Origin: Rhodobacterales bacterium
Lineage (GTDB): Bacteria > Pseudomonadota > Alphaproteobacteria > Rhodobacterales > Rhodobacteraceae
Assembly: GCA_003249215.1 (NCBI GenBank)
Contig: QKJR01000043.1
Location: 1 to 64,000, forward strand
Reading direction: 5' to 3'
Length of the DNA: 64,000 nt
In this document: positions 1 to 8,688 of the stretch, one piece after another
Numbering within the stretch: position 1 is the stretch's first letter
Layout: each line of letters begins with the position of its first letter
Notes under the pieces: generated by a model
The model's database searches: none
Told to the model about the DNA's origin: nothing
Seen by the model: the letters and a program-made list of their open reading frames with translations, nothing else
Translations under genes and position numbers: made by a program

Positions 1-79
1 GCTCCTTCGCGCACAGCCCGGCCTGATGCTCCTTCAGGATGCCAATGATCTGCTCTTCGCTGAACCGACTTCTCTTCAT
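1..79 (-). CDS. IS3-family transposase OrfA, N-terminal part (runs off the window)
   Basis: The reverse strand reads MKRSRFSEEQIIGILKEHQA and continues to the window edge. This is the characteristic start of the helix-turn-helix OrfA protein of IS3-family elements of the IS407/IS51 type. OrfA binds the element ends and, through a programmed frameshift, is joined to the DDE integrase OrfB, which must lie to the left of the window. Only 26 residues are visible, so intactness cannot be judged. The start is the ATG whose complement lies at 77-79, just inside the terminal repeat of the element. Confidence 0.85.
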   Translation of the reverse strand, partial: MKRSRFSEEQIIGILKEHQAGLCAKE

Positions 80-144
80 CGTCTGTCTCCTCGTCTGGAG
101 AACAGGCTAACCTCAAAACGAGGACATTTCAGGGGAGCAGGTCA
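1..144. mobile_element. End of an IS3-family insertion sequence
   Basis: Read on the reverse strand from 144, the sequence begins TGACCTGCTCCCCTGAAATG. This matches the TGA-starting terminal inverted repeats of IS3-family members and lies about 65 bases upstream of OrfA. The boundary at 144 is inferred from the repeat. The other end, and hence any target-site duplication, is outside the window. The insertion lies inside an integrase gene and supplies that gene's premature stop codon. Confidence 0.75.
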
Positions 145-848
145 CCGAGCCGCTTCATCGTGTTCACAGTCTTGAGAACGCTGCCCAAGTGGCTCAGGTC
201 TTTGTTTGCGCTGTTCGGCGTCAGATCTTCCTCGTCTAGCCGTTCCATCCACCAGTTGCGAAAGTCGAGCATGTCGTCGCCTGTGATTTCACTGATCGGC
301 TTGTCGCCTATGACCGCGATCAGGTTCTTGACCGCCTTGATGCGCGGATTTCTCCACCGCCGAAGCTGATCCTCGGATTTACCAATGGTCTTGTCCTTGG
401 CGAGCGTCCAATACAGTTCAAGCGCCTTGCTGATCGTCAGGGATGGCTCTTTCGCGCCACCGAGAATCGCAGCGGCTTCCACCATATCGGGATTGTTCGG
501 CTGATCCTTGAAGCCGGTGACGGCTGCGAACCGGTCGCGCAGTTCCTCAATCGGTAGTCTCGCAACCTGTTCGGCGTGCATGTAGCGGAAGCCACGGGCC
601 TCAGCGAGATCGCGCGCGGCTGCGAAGCGTTGTTCGGCGTCACCAGTGTCACCGGCTAGCTTTGCCTCCCATGCCGCTACCATCTGTTCCCAAGCCGCAG
701 CCTCTTTCGTCTTGGCTACAGCCTGCGAGTCGGTGTGCAGGCTCAGCCATACGAAGGTTCGCGGTTCAATGGATGCGTAACGCTTCGGAACCCGTTTGTA
801 GAGGTGGAGGATGCCGTTCTTCGAGTCGCCGCGCGTCGTGATTGCCAT
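129..848 (-). pseudogene. Phage/island tyrosine recombinase, cut off by the IS element
   Basis: The reverse-strand frame encodes the N-terminal half of a phage-type integrase. It has an arm region with the ILHLYKRVPKRY motif (as in DUF6538-type integrases) and a SAM-like core-binding region (KSEDQLRRWRNPRIKAVKNL to DMLDFRNWWMERL). It then runs into the IS end, which encodes the last few residues (GDLLP) and a TGA. The whole catalytic domain (R...HxxR...Y) is missing, so it cannot recombine DNA. I prefer the ATG at 848; a TTG at 917 would add 23 residues. It lies just downstream of the 3' end of tRNA-Ser, the usual place for an island integrase. GC is lower than in the flanking core genes. Confidence 0.8.
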
Positions 849-994
849 GATTGCCCCCGGTTGCCCCCGGTTGCCCAAGTCAATGTATCGCAGATTGTAA
901 CGCGGAATGTATAGCAAATTCTTGCCAATCTAGGGCCAACCCAAGCGAAAACCGCTTATTTCGCTGGGTATTTTATCGAATTTGACAGGAAAAC

Positions 995-1084
995 TGGCGG
1001 ACGGGAAGGGATTCGAACCCTCGAGACGGTTCCCCGCCTACACACTTTCCAGGCGTGCGCCTTCGACCACTCGGCCACCCGTCC
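995..1084 (-). tRNA. tRNA-Ser(GGA)
   Basis: The reverse strand folds as a class II tRNA of 90 nt including the encoded CCA. The 7-bp acceptor stem is GGACGGG/CCCGTCC, the anticodon loop is CTGGAAA with GGA in the anticodon position, the variable arm is long, and the T-loop is GGTTCGAATCC. It reads UCC/UCU serine codons. The integrase remnant begins about 150 bases past its 3' end, so this gene is probably the attachment site of the island to the left. Confidence 0.96.
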
Positions 1085-1260
1085 GGCGCCGGGTGTAGCC
1101 GCAAAGCGGGGCGGGATGCAAGAGCCGGAATTGTGGCCCGCCAAGAGGCCCGCCCGCGGGCCCGTTCCCCACGCGCTTCGCCGCCCGCCCCCTGCTCGCT
1201 CGCTCCCCCGTTGCCGCCTCGTCCTGACACGGCGCCTCACATCCCGGGGATCACGGTGCC

Positions 1261-1316
1261 GCATCCGGGGGGCCGCATCCGGGGGGCCGCATCCGGGGGG
1301 CCGCATCCGGGGCGCC
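1261..1316 (+). repeat. Four tandem copies of a 14-bp G-rich unit
   Basis: The unit GCATCCGGGGGGCC occurs at 1261, 1275 and 1289, with a fourth copy at 1303 carrying one change. It lies between tRNA-Ser and the AI-2E permease gene, upstream of that gene's promoter region. The guanine runs could form unusual structures, and copy number probably varies by slippage. No function is evident. Confidence 0.9.
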
Positions 1317-1391
1317 TTGTCTCCGGCCCGGTCACCCTCTAGGCTGGTGCGGGCCCGGCCGCGGGCCGCCGCACTCAGGGGTCCCCGAAAC

Positions 1392-2507
1392 ATGAAAGAC
1401 AATGGCCAGTCCGAGGCCCAGAAAAGCCACGCCGGCCTCACCACCGACGAGGCCGCAACCGAGCCGCGGCGGCTGACCAACCTGCTCCTGGGCATCATCG
1501 CCTTCGCGCTCGTGTTGTTCCTGCTCGTTCAGGCGCGCTTCATCCTGATCTCGCTCGCGATCGCGATTATCCTCTTTTCGCTGACCTCGCAGGCGATCAG
1601 CGCCATCGCGCGGTTGCAGATCGGCCCGGTGCGGGTGCCGAACTGGCTCGCCTCGCTGGTCGCGCTCGCGCTCATCGCCTCGGGGCTGTTGACCGCCACG
1701 GCGGTGCTGCTCGCGCAGGTCAACACGGTCGTCACGATGATCCTGAGTTACGCGGGCCCCGCGCAGCGCGCCATCGCACAGCTCTTTCGCTGGATGGGCG
1801 CCGATGTCGAGGCCGCCGTGCTCGCCTCGATCCAGAAGATCGAGGTGGCGGGCTACCTGAGCACGCTCGCGGGTCAGGCCTCGAGCCTGCTGTCGGCGAC
1901 GATCCTGATCATCCTCTTCGTGGGCTTCCTCTTCGCCGAGCGGATCTGGTTTCAGGCCAAGCTCGAAAGCCTGACCGGCGAGCCCGCCCGCGCCGCACAT
2001 GTCTCGGAAACGGTCGGGCGGATCATGCGGCGGGTCAACCATTACCTGCTCGTGAAGGCCGCCGTCTCGGTGGTCACGGCAAGTGCGGTCTATGCGGTCT
2101 TCACGCTGGGCGGTTACGAACTCGCCCTGCCAGTCGCGGTGCTGACCTTCGCGCTCAACTTCATCCCCTCGATCGGCTCGATCATCGCCACCGTCATCGC
2201 GGGCCTTGCCGTCTATATCCTGACCCAGGACGCGCCCTCGGCGCTCGGCGTCTTCGCGATCTGTGGCGGGCTGCAATTCGTAATCGGCAATGTCATCGAC
2301 CCGATGCTGATGGGGCACGCGTTGCGGCTCTCGTCCTTCGGGATCATCATCTCGCTGGCGTTCTGGGGCGCAGTCTGGGGCCTGCCGGGGATGTTCCTTG
2401 CGGTGCCGATCATGGTCGCGCTGATGATCGCCTGCGCACAAAGCACGACGCTGCGCCCGCTCGCGGTGATGCTCTCGCGCGAGGGGCTGCCGGATTTCGA
2501 GGACTGA
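1392..2507 (+). CDS. AI-2E family (PerM-type) transporter
   Basis: A 371-residue inner-membrane protein with the layout of the AI-2 exporter/PerM family. It has a short cytoplasmic N-terminus, two or three close N-terminal membrane segments (about residues 35-110), a long amphipathic middle, and C-terminal membrane segments with the conserved run [13 protein letters not shown] near residue 255. The [10 protein letters not shown] motif near 303 is typical of the family. Members move small signals or ions, often as antiporters; the substrate here cannot be read from sequence. The ATG at 1392 starts a polar N-terminus typical of the family. Earlier in-frame starts would cover a low-complexity Arg/Pro region that overlaps the 14-bp repeats. 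Confidence 0.85.
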   Translation: MKDNGQSEAQKSHAGLTTDEAATEPRRLTNLLLGIIAFALVLFLLVQARFILISLAIAIILFSLTSQAISAIARLQIGPVRVPNWLASLVALALIASGLLTATAVLLAQVNTVVTMILSYAGPAQRAIAQLFRWMGADVEAAVLASIQKIEVAGYLSTLAGQASSLLSATILIILFVGFLFAERIWFQAKLESLTGEPARAAHVSETVGRIMRRVNHYLLVKAAVSVVTASAVYAVFTLGGYELALPVAVLTFALNFIPSIGSIIATVIAGLAVYILTQDAPSALGVFAICGGLQFVIGNVIDPMLMGHALRLSSFGIIISLAFWGAVWGLPGMFLAVPIMVALMIACAQSTTLRPLAVMLSREGLPDFED

Positions 2508-2530
2508 GGCAGGTTCAGCCGTCGGATTTC

Positions 2531-2598
2531 GAGTATTTGAACCAAGAAAAAGCAAATGCCTGCGCCCCCGGCCCTGCTTTTTCTTGGCGAAAATACTC
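2531..2598. terminator. Inverted repeat between converging genes, likely bidirectional terminator
   Basis: GAGTATTTGAACCAAGAAAA at 2531 is mirrored by its near-complement ending at 2598, around a C/G-rich loop. Each arm carries A or T runs, so the hairpin could stop transcription from both sides: the permease ends at 2507 and the AlaX gene at 2642. It belongs to the same intergenic family as the repeats at 12660, 23984 and 59762 (core AGTATTT...CCAAGAA). Confidence 0.65.
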
Positions 2599-2641
2599 AA
2601 ACCCCAGGTCAACGCCGCAGCACCGCCGGGCTGAGGCGCCC

Positions 2642-3361
2642 TCAGGCCAGGTGCAGGTGAACGCGGCGGTTGATCCGGCCCTTCTTTTCGATCTTGCCGA
2701 GCCGCACCGGCCCGATCTCGCCGGTGCGCGCGACATGGGTGCCGCCGCAGGGCTGCAGATCGACCGTCTCATCCCCCTGCCCGATCCGCACGAGCCGCAC
2801 CCAGCCCCGCCCGACCGGCGGCTTGACCGAGAGCGTCTTCACCAGCCCCGGACTGGCGGCGAGTTCGTCATCGGTGATCCACTCGCTCGTGACCGGCAGA
2901 TCGCGCGCGATCAGCGCGTTCAGCTCGGCCTCGAGCGCCGCCAGATCCTCGGGCGCCTCGGGCATGTCGAAATCGAGCCGGCCCTTGTCGGGGCCGATCT
3001 GCCCGCCGGTCACCGGCAGCGGGATCACCACCGACAGAAGGTGCAGCGCGGTATGCACCCGCATATGGCGGTGGCGCCGCTCCCAGTCGAGCACCTGACG
3101 CGCCGCAATCCCTGCGGGCGGCAGCGGCAGCGGCTCGGCCGGCACCAGGATCACCTGACCGCCCTCGCCCTTGACCGTGGTCGCGATCTCGATCTCGCCC
3201 CCCTCCCAGGCGAGCCGCCCGCTGTCGCCGGGCTGGCCGCCGCCGGTCGGGTAGAAAATCGAGGCCTCGCAAAGAATGCCGCCCTCGGGGGTAAGCCCGG
3301 TAACGAGCGTGTCGAGCTCGCGCCGGTAGGGCTCGAGGCGGAAGAGCTCTTCGCTGATCAC
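2642..3361 (-). CDS. alaX: Alanyl-tRNA editing protein (AlaX-like)
   Basis: A 239-residue free-standing relative of the AlaRS editing domain. It hydrolyses Ser (or Gly) wrongly attached to tRNA-Ala. Visible family marks are the N-terminal ILCEASIFYPTGGGQPGDSG block (about residues 29-48), the zinc-site HTALH motif near residue 102, and the second zinc motif CGGTHV near 206. The start overlaps the stop of the upstream mechanosensitive-channel gene by four bases (ATGA), so the two are translationally coupled. It is the last gene of the leftward trg/cysK cluster and ends at the inverted-repeat terminator. Confidence 0.88.
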   Translation of the reverse strand: MISEELFRLEPYRRELDTLVTGLTPEGGILCEASIFYPTGGGQPGDSGRLAWEGGEIEIATTVKGEGGQVILVPAEPLPLPPAGIAARQVLDWERRHRHMRVHTALHLLSVVIPLPVTGGQIGPDKGRLDFDMPEAPEDLAALEAELNALIARDLPVTSEWITDDELAASPGLVKTLSVKPPVGRGWVRLVRIGQGDETVDLQPCGGTHVARTGEIGPVRLGKIEKKGRINRRVHLHLA

Positions 3362-5868
3362 CGGTCGTCGCCCTCCTCGGCGCCGTCATTGTCCGACAGA
3401 TGCGCGGCCTCAATCGCCTCGCCGGCCTGCGGCGCGCCGAGCGGGGCGGGTGCAGCGGCAGGCGCCACGGCCGGGGGAGCCACCGCGGGGGCGGGCTCGG
3501 CCTCCGGGCGCAGCACCTCGGGGTTGCGCAGCCAGACGTCGCGCTGCGCGAAGGGGATCTCGATCCCCTCGGCGGCGAAGCGCGCGGCGATCTGGTGGTT
3601 GATCTCGGTCTTGACCCGGAGCCCGAAATTGATGTCCGACAGGAAGGCGCGCAACTCGAAATCGAGGCTGTCGGCACCGAAGCCCGCAAAGACCACGAAG
3701 GGCGCGGGCGCCATCATCACCAGCGGCTGCGCCTCGGCGATCTCGGCGAGGATCTGCGAGACGCGGCGGGTATCGGTGCCATAGGCCACGCCTACGGGAA
3801 CGATGATCCGCCCGGTCTTGTTGCCGCGCGTCCAGTTCGTGACCTGCCCCGCCACCAGATCGCCATTGGGCACAATGACGTCGGTGCGGTCGAAGGTCTC
3901 GATGATCGTCGAGCGCACCGAGATCGCCTTGACCGTGCCCTGCTGGCCGCCGACCTCGATCCAGTCGCCCTCGGAAATCGGCCGCTCGATCAAGAGGATG
4001 ATCCCCGAAACGAAGTTCTGCACGATATTCTGCAGGCCAAAGCCGATGCCGACCGAAAGGGCGCCTGCGACGATCGCAAGGCTGCTCAGGTCGATCCCCG
4101 CCATCGAGATAGCCACCACCGCGGCAAGGAAGATGCCGACATAGCCGATCCCCGAGATGATCGCATTCTGGCCGCCCTTGTCGATCGAGGTCTTGGGCAG
4201 GATCGTCGATTTGAGCGCCCCCTGCAGCAGCCGCGTGGCCGTATAGCCGATCGCGAAGATCACCGCGAAGGTCAGGAAGACCGCAGGCGAGATCCGCACG
4301 TCGCCCACCGAGATCCCGCTGCGAAAGCGCGTCCAGAGCTCGGCCAGATCCTCTGGGCGCGCGCCCCAGATCAGCGCGAGGATCGGCAGCGCCGCGAGCA
4401 CCAGAAGGAACCCTGCGATCACCGGCACCAGCGCCTCTCCCGCGCCCCCCTCGCGCCGGGTCACAACGTCATAGAGCTCCGAGACGAAGCCCTGCAGGAT
4501 CACCACCAGCGCGAGCACGGCCAGCGTGGCAATCGTCGGCCAGGTCAGCGCATCGGCGGCCATCACATAACCGATCAGCGCCAGAACCGGCGCCACCACC
4601 GAAATCACGATCACCGCATTCGAGAGCCAGTGCAGCAGCTTGAAGCGGAAGGCCGTCTCGGCATCGGCCTCGGTCAGCGCGCGCGCATGGCGGCGCATCA
4701 GTTGTGCGAGCCGAAAGAGCGTGAGGGCTGCGAAGATGACGAGCGGCGCCGAGAGGACCGCATAGGCCGCATCCGCCCGTTCGGCCACGGCCGCGGCCTT
4801 GTCGGCGCCGACATTGCCCGAGCCGCCCAGATAATCTTGCGCCCGTGGAACGATCCAGTCCACGAGCAGATATTGCAGCGCCACCGCAAAGCCGAGCGTG
4901 ATCGCGTGAACGCGCGCCTCGGCGCGTTGCTCCTCGGGCAGGCCGAAGATGCCATGCGCCGCGCCCGCCCGCGGGAAGACCCGCCCGCCGAGCCAGCCCG
5001 CAATCAGCACGATCAGGAGCGCACCGGGCAGAAGCGTGAAGAGCGCGGTCATGATCGGCCCAAAGAAGCCCGTCTGCTGCGCCGCCACCACGAGCAGGAG
5101 CGCGCCCCCGAAGGGCACGATGACCTGGCCGAGCGTCACGATCCCGGAAACAAGCCCCCGCGCCCGCATCTGCGTCTTGACCCGGAGCCAGTCGGCAAGC
5201 CGCCCGATCCAGCGCGGCCCGCGCAGAAGCATCACGCCCGCCATCAGCACGAGCATCGCGATCAGCGGCGCATTGTTGCGCAGCGTCTCCCAATTGATCG
5301 GCCGGGTGAAGCGCCAATGCGTCTCGTCATAGATCCAGGCGCCCATCCAGCGAAAGAGCGACAGACCCGCCCCCCAGTTCACCGGATTGGCGGGCGAGGG
5401 CGAGAGCCGCAGGAGCTTGTCGGCCTGACGTTCGCGCACCAGCTTGTCGATGTTGCGGATGATCCCGTCGGCCCGGCTCGCGGCCTCGGTCGCGCTGAGC
5501 ACCGGGGCCTGCAACTTGGCGAGCGTGTCATTGAGCTCGGAACGGCGCTTGGCGATCGTCGGATCCTCGCTCGCCCCCTCGGCGGGGGCCGGGCCGAGGG
5601 CCGCGATCTGATCCTTGACGGTCGCGATCTGATCGGCGTTGGTCGATTGCGCCGCGGTGAAATCGGCGCGCCATTTCACCATGTCGGCGCGCAACTCCGA
5701 CAGTTTCTCGCTGGTGACCGTGCCCTCGTCGACGATCTTCTGCACCTCGGCCGCCGCCGCTTCCCAGCTCTTGTAATCCGGGTCCTCGGCCAGAGCCGCC
5801 AGCGGCAGCGCCAGCCACAGCAGCAGCGCGAAAACCGCAGGCAGAAGACGCGGCAGCAGGGTCCTCAT
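3358..5868 (-). CDS. Large mechanosensitive ion channel with DUF3772 domain (MscS family)
   Basis: An 836-residue inner-membrane channel that would open under hypo-osmotic membrane tension. It has a signal peptide (MRTLLPRLLPAVFALLLWLALPLAALAE, cut near residue 28), then a periplasmic coiled-coil DUF3772 region to about 170. About ten membrane helices follow, then the MscS pore and beta domain with GIGFGLQNIVQNFVSGIILL near 600 and the IIVPNGDLV motif near 670. The Ala/Pro-rich tail is cytoplasmic. The ATG at 5868 is chosen because it gives the signal peptide and overlaps the cysK stop as ATGA. Its 3' end overlaps alaX the same way, so cysK-mscS-alaX are coupled. Confidence 0.88.
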   Translation of the reverse strand: MRTLLPRLLPAVFALLLWLALPLAALAEDPDYKSWEAAAAEVQKIVDEGTVTSEKLSELRADMVKWRADFTAAQSTNADQIATVKDQIAALGPAPAEGASEDPTIAKRRSELNDTLAKLQAPVLSATEAASRADGIIRNIDKLVRERQADKLLRLSPSPANPVNWGAGLSLFRWMGAWIYDETHWRFTRPINWETLRNNAPLIAMLVLMAGVMLLRGPRWIGRLADWLRVKTQMRARGLVSGIVTLGQVIVPFGGALLLVVAAQQTGFFGPIMTALFTLLPGALLIVLIAGWLGGRVFPRAGAAHGIFGLPEEQRAEARVHAITLGFAVALQYLLVDWIVPRAQDYLGGSGNVGADKAAAVAERADAAYAVLSAPLVIFAALTLFRLAQLMRRHARALTEADAETAFRFKLLHWLSNAVIVISVVAPVLALIGYVMAADALTWPTIATLAVLALVVILQGFVSELYDVVTRREGGAGEALVPVIAGFLLVLAALPILALIWGARPEDLAELWTRFRSGISVGDVRISPAVFLTFAVIFAIGYTATRLLQGALKSTILPKTSIDKGGQNAIISGIGYVGIFLAAVVAISMAGIDLSSLAIVAGALSVGIGFGLQNIVQNFVSGIILLIERPISEGDWIEVGGQQGTVKAISVRSTIIETFDRTDVIVPNGDLVAGQVTNWTRGNKTGRIIVPVGVAYGTDTRRVSQILAEIAEAQPLVMMAPAPFVVFAGFGADSLDFELRAFLSDINFGLRVKTEINHQIAARFAAEGIEIPFAQRDVWLRNPEVLRPEAEPAPAVAPPAVAPAAAPAPLGAPQAGEAIEAAHLSDNDGAEEGDDR

Positions 5869-6896
5869 CCGGTGAAAACCTCCGGCACCGCGCGCCCCGG
5901 CCCGTCGAGCCAGGCCGGCACCGGCAGGCTGCGCGCTTTCAGGAATTCGGGGTTGAAGAGCTTGGACTGATAGCGCGTGCCGTAATCGCAAAGCACGGTG
6001 ACGATCGTATGCCCCGGCCCCATCTCGCGCGCCATGCGGATCGCGCCGGCCACGTTGATCCCCGAGGACCCGCCAAGGCAGAGCCCCTCTTCGGCGAGGA
6101 GATCAAAGACCACGGGCAGCGCCTCGGCATCGGGGATGTTGAAGCTCATGTCGGGGGTGAAGCCCTCGAGGTTGGCGGTGATGCGGCCCTGCCCGATGCC
6201 CTCGGTGATCGAGCTGCCCTCGGATTTCAGCGCGCCGGTGGTGTAGAAACTGTGCAGCGCCGCGCCATCGGGATCGGCCAGACCGATCTTGACGCCCTTG
6301 GGCTGCAGCGCCATGCCGGTGCCCGCGAACGTGCCGCCCGAGCCCACCGAGCAGATGAACCCATCGACATTGCCGCCGGTCTGGGCCCAGATCTCGGGGC
6401 CGGTCCCCTCGATATGGGACTGTCGGTTGGCGGTATTGTCGAACTGATTGGCCCAGATCACGCCGTTCGGATCGGTCTTGGCGAGCTCTTCGGCCAGACG
6501 CCCGGAATAGCGCACATAGTTGTTGGGGTTGGAATAGGGCGCGGCCGGCACCTGGACGAGCTCGGCGCCCGCAAGGCGCAGCATGTCCTTCTTCTCCTGA
6601 CTTTGCGTTTCCGGGATCACGATCACCGTGCGAAAGCCCATCGAGGCGCCGACGAGCGCGAGCCCGATGCCGGTATTGCCAGCCGTCCCCTCAACGATCG
6701 TGCCACCGGGCTTGAGATCGCCGCGCGCGATCGCATCGCGGATGATGAAGAGCGCGGCGCGGTCCTTGATCGACTGACCGGGGTTCATGAACTCGGCCTT
6801 GCCGAGGATCTCGCAGCCGGTGAGTTCCGAGGCCTTCTTCAGCCGGATCAGCGGCGTGTTGCCCACGGCCGCGGCCAGATCGGTGCAGATCGTCAT
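5865..6896 (-). CDS. cysK: Cysteine synthase A (O-acetylserine sulfhydrylase)
   Basis: A 343-residue fold-type II PLP enzyme converting O-acetylserine and sulfide to cysteine. The PLP lysine is K44 in NPGQSIKDRA, the phosphate-binding loop is GTAGNTGIG, and the substrate loop and glycine-rich CSVGSGGTFAG are present. Its neighbours are trgB and trgA, matching the trgAB-cysK locus of R. sphaeroides, where it contributes to tellurite resistance. It sits about 80 bases downstream of trgB and overlaps the channel gene. Subtype (classical CysK or a longer CysK variant) is uncertain, since it is about 20 residues longer than E. coli CysK. Confidence 0.92.
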   Translation of the reverse strand: MTICTDLAAAVGNTPLIRLKKASELTGCEILGKAEFMNPGQSIKDRAALFIIRDAIARGDLKPGGTIVEGTAGNTGIGLALVGASMGFRTVIVIPETQSQEKKDMLRLAGAELVQVPAAPYSNPNNYVRYSGRLAEELAKTDPNGVIWANQFDNTANRQSHIEGTGPEIWAQTGGNVDGFICSVGSGGTFAGTGMALQPKGVKIGLADPDGAALHSFYTTGALKSEGSSITEGIGQGRITANLEGFTPDMSFNIPDAEALPVVFDLLAEEGLCLGGSSGINVAGAIRMAREMGPGHTIVTVLCDYGTRYQSKLFNPEFLKARSLPVPAWLDGPGRAVPEVFTG

Positions 6897-6976
6897 GATG
6901 CTCTCCCTCGCGTCAGAGGCCCGGGGCCCCGTGCCAAGACTTAGGGCCAGATGGGCGAGGCCTCAAGCCCCGTCAC

Positions 6977-8116
6977 TCAGCACGCCCCCGCCTCGGCGCG
7001 AAGTCCCGGACGCAATCGCGCGAGCCAGAGCGCCAGAACCAAAAGCGGCCCGTTATCCGCCTCGCCCGTGTCGACGAGCGCCATCAGATCGTCGAAGGAG
7101 ATCAGATGCGGACGGATGTCCTCGCCCTCGGCCTCGACCCCGCCGGGGCGCGCGGCATCGTCGGTGAGATCGGCCAGCCCGACATAGCAATAGGTATATT
7201 CGGATTTCGCGCCCGGCGAGGGATAGAAACTCGGCCCTGCGATCAGCCGGCCGAGCGTCAGACCCGCCTCCTCGCCCGCCTCGCGATAGGCGCAGTCCTC
7301 GGGGCTCTCGCCCGGATCGACGCGCCCCGCGATCGGCTCGAGCATCCAGGGGTTGAGATCGCCGCGCGCCAAGGGTCCGGTGCGGAACTGCTCGACCAGA
7401 AGCACCCGGTCGCGGATCGGATCATAGGGCAGCACCACCGCTGCATCGCCCGACACGAAGGCCGCACGATCGAGCGGCGCGCTCATGCCGCCGGAAAAGA
7501 GCCGGTGACGAATCGTGTAATCCTCGACCGCGAAGAACCGCGCATAGCCGGTGCCGAGCGCGGTGATCTCGACATCGCCGGGCGCGGTGGCGCGGCGCAG
7601 GCGGGCCGGCTTCGTCTGCTCTCCCGCGCGCAGCCGCGAGGCGGCACGCACCTTGATCTGACCGTAGCGCGCCAGCGCCTGTTCCGCCGGGATCTGGCCG
7701 CGCAGGGCCATGAATTCGCGCGCGGCCTCTGGGGCGATCGCGCCCCAGCGCGCGGCCCAGTCGGCCAGAGTCCAGGGCGCACCCGCGCCCCAGCGCCCCG
7801 GCGCCGGCAGATAGACATGCGCCGGCTGAACCACTCCCACCGCATCGCGCGCCGCGATCACTTCGGTGACATAGCCGGTTTCATAGAAATCGAGCCGCGC
7901 CTGATCCTCGGGCGTGATCCGCACGAGAAAACCCGGCGCCCCATCGCCGCCCGGCACCAGCAGCGGAAAGCCGAGATCCTGCCCCTCGACGCTCTGCGCC
8001 TCGCGGACCTGATAGCCTTCGACGACGGCGGGACTGACCTCGGGCAGATGCCCCAGAACCGCCTGCAACAGCGGCGGATAGCACAGGGTGCCATAGAAGA
8101 AATAGAGCAATGTCAA
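6977..8116 (-). CDS. trgB: TrgB-type protein: gamma-glutamylcyclotransferase-like domain fused to a NUDIX ADP-ribose pyrophosphatase
   Basis: A 379-residue two-domain cytoplasmic protein. Residues 1-130 resemble the AIG2/GGCT fold: YGTL motif at 8-11 and the RLDFYETGY motif near 95. Residues about 175-370 form a NUDIX hydrolase with a full NUDIX box, GRVDPGE-x7-REAGEEAGL. The C-terminal half resembles NudF-type ADP-ribose pyrophosphatases, and the family is known as tellurite-resistance TrgB in R. sphaeroides. The start is uncertain: TTG at 8116 or TTG at 8110. The second is better spaced from an AGGA. It follows trgA by about 30 bases and precedes cysK. Confidence 0.85.
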   Translation of the reverse strand: MTLLYFFYGTLCYPPLLQAVLGHLPEVSPAVVEGYQVREAQSVEGQDLGFPLLVPGGDGAPGFLVRITPEDQARLDFYETGYVTEVIAARDAVGVVQPAHVYLPAPGRWGAGAPWTLADWAARWGAIAPEAAREFMALRGQIPAEQALARYGQIKVRAASRLRAGEQTKPARLRRATAPGDVEITALGTGYARFFAVEDYTIRHRLFSGGMSAPLDRAAFVSGDAAVVLPYDPIRDRVLLVEQFRTGPLARGDLNPWMLEPIAGRVDPGESPEDCAYREAGEEAGLTLGRLIAGPSFYPSPGAKSEYTYCYVGLADLTDDAARPGGVEAEGEDIRPHLISFDDLMALVDTGEADNGPLLVLALWLARLRPGLRAEAGAC

Positions 8117-8146
8117 TGTCCTGCGCGCTGTTCCTGAGACAGCGGA

Positions 8147-8623
8147 TCAGCGCCAGCGACGCCCCGCCCAGGACGAGAGTATAGCCGTGACTGCGCCGCC
8201 GAGGAAGAGCATGGCGATCACATCCACCTGCAGAACCATGTAGCCGACCGCAACCCCCTGCGACACGACATCGCCGAGCGCCTCGATCGGCCCGTCATAG
8301 CGCATCCGCAAGGCTTTGAGCAGCATCTGCACCCCACCGAGGAACAGGAGCGTCCAGATCCCGAGATAGAAGGCTGCACGGAACCCCGTCGCCGCCGTCT
8401 TGCCGGGCCGCCCGCCGCCATCGGTGCCGATCACGCGCCAGCCGAGCAGCATCCCGAAGGAGATCGCCACGAGCTGCAGCCCGTCGGTCTTCACCTCGGC
8501 ATTGAGATAGGGCTCGAGCAGGGCGACCGTCATCACTCCGGTCAGCGCGAGACCGATCGCCCCGACCAGTTTCGGCATCGTCGGCATCATCGCCGAATCG
8601 TTGCGCATGATGACGCGCTGCAT
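8147..8623 (-). CDS. trgA: TrgA family membrane protein (tellurite resistance)
   Basis: A 158-residue protein with three or four hydrophobic helices (about residues 19-40, 47-63, 82-103 and 120-148). It is recognised from its sequence type (MPKLVGAIGLALTG...GMLLGWRVIG) and its position directly before trgB and cysK. Its molecular role is unknown; in R. sphaeroides trgAB confer tellurite resistance together with cysK. The ATG at 8623 is chosen because AGAGG lies six bases upstream. Starts at 8590 or 8587 would remove the 11 or 12 polar residues. It starts 65 bases after the photolyase stop, in the same direction. Confidence 0.82.
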   Translation of the reverse strand: MQRVIMRNDSAMMPTMPKLVGAIGLALTGVMTVALLEPYLNAEVKTDGLQLVAISFGMLLGWRVIGTDGGGRPGKTAATGFRAAFYLGIWTLLFLGGVQMLLKALRMRYDGPIEALGDVVSQGVAVGYMVLQVDVIAMLFLGGAVTAILSSWAGRRWR

Positions 8624-8688
8624 GGAGAACCTCTTCCGTAACGGTAACTATAGTCTTCATGCGCTTGAAATATGGCAATTTTGTGGTC

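Noticed and set aside
1255-1316. Possible CRISPR array
   Set aside because: The 14-bp units are contiguous with no spacers, so this is a simple tandem repeat. No CRISPR array or cas gene is visible in the window.
1116-1391. In-frame extension of the AI-2E permease back to 1116
   Set aside because: The extra 92 residues are Arg/Pro/Gly low complexity encoded by the G-rich 14-bp tandem repeats, with no ribosome site; the ATG at 1392 gives the family's normal length.
3400-5970. Long forward frame opposite the mechanosensitive-channel gene
   Set aside because: It is the antisense of a well-supported gene, rich in Arg, His and Asp as expected from reversed GC-rich codons, and matches no family. 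The same reasoning applies to the long antisense frames opposite lon (26850-28970), the DUF2126 gene (39235-42114), bamA (51953-54337) and the M10 protease (10433-12901).
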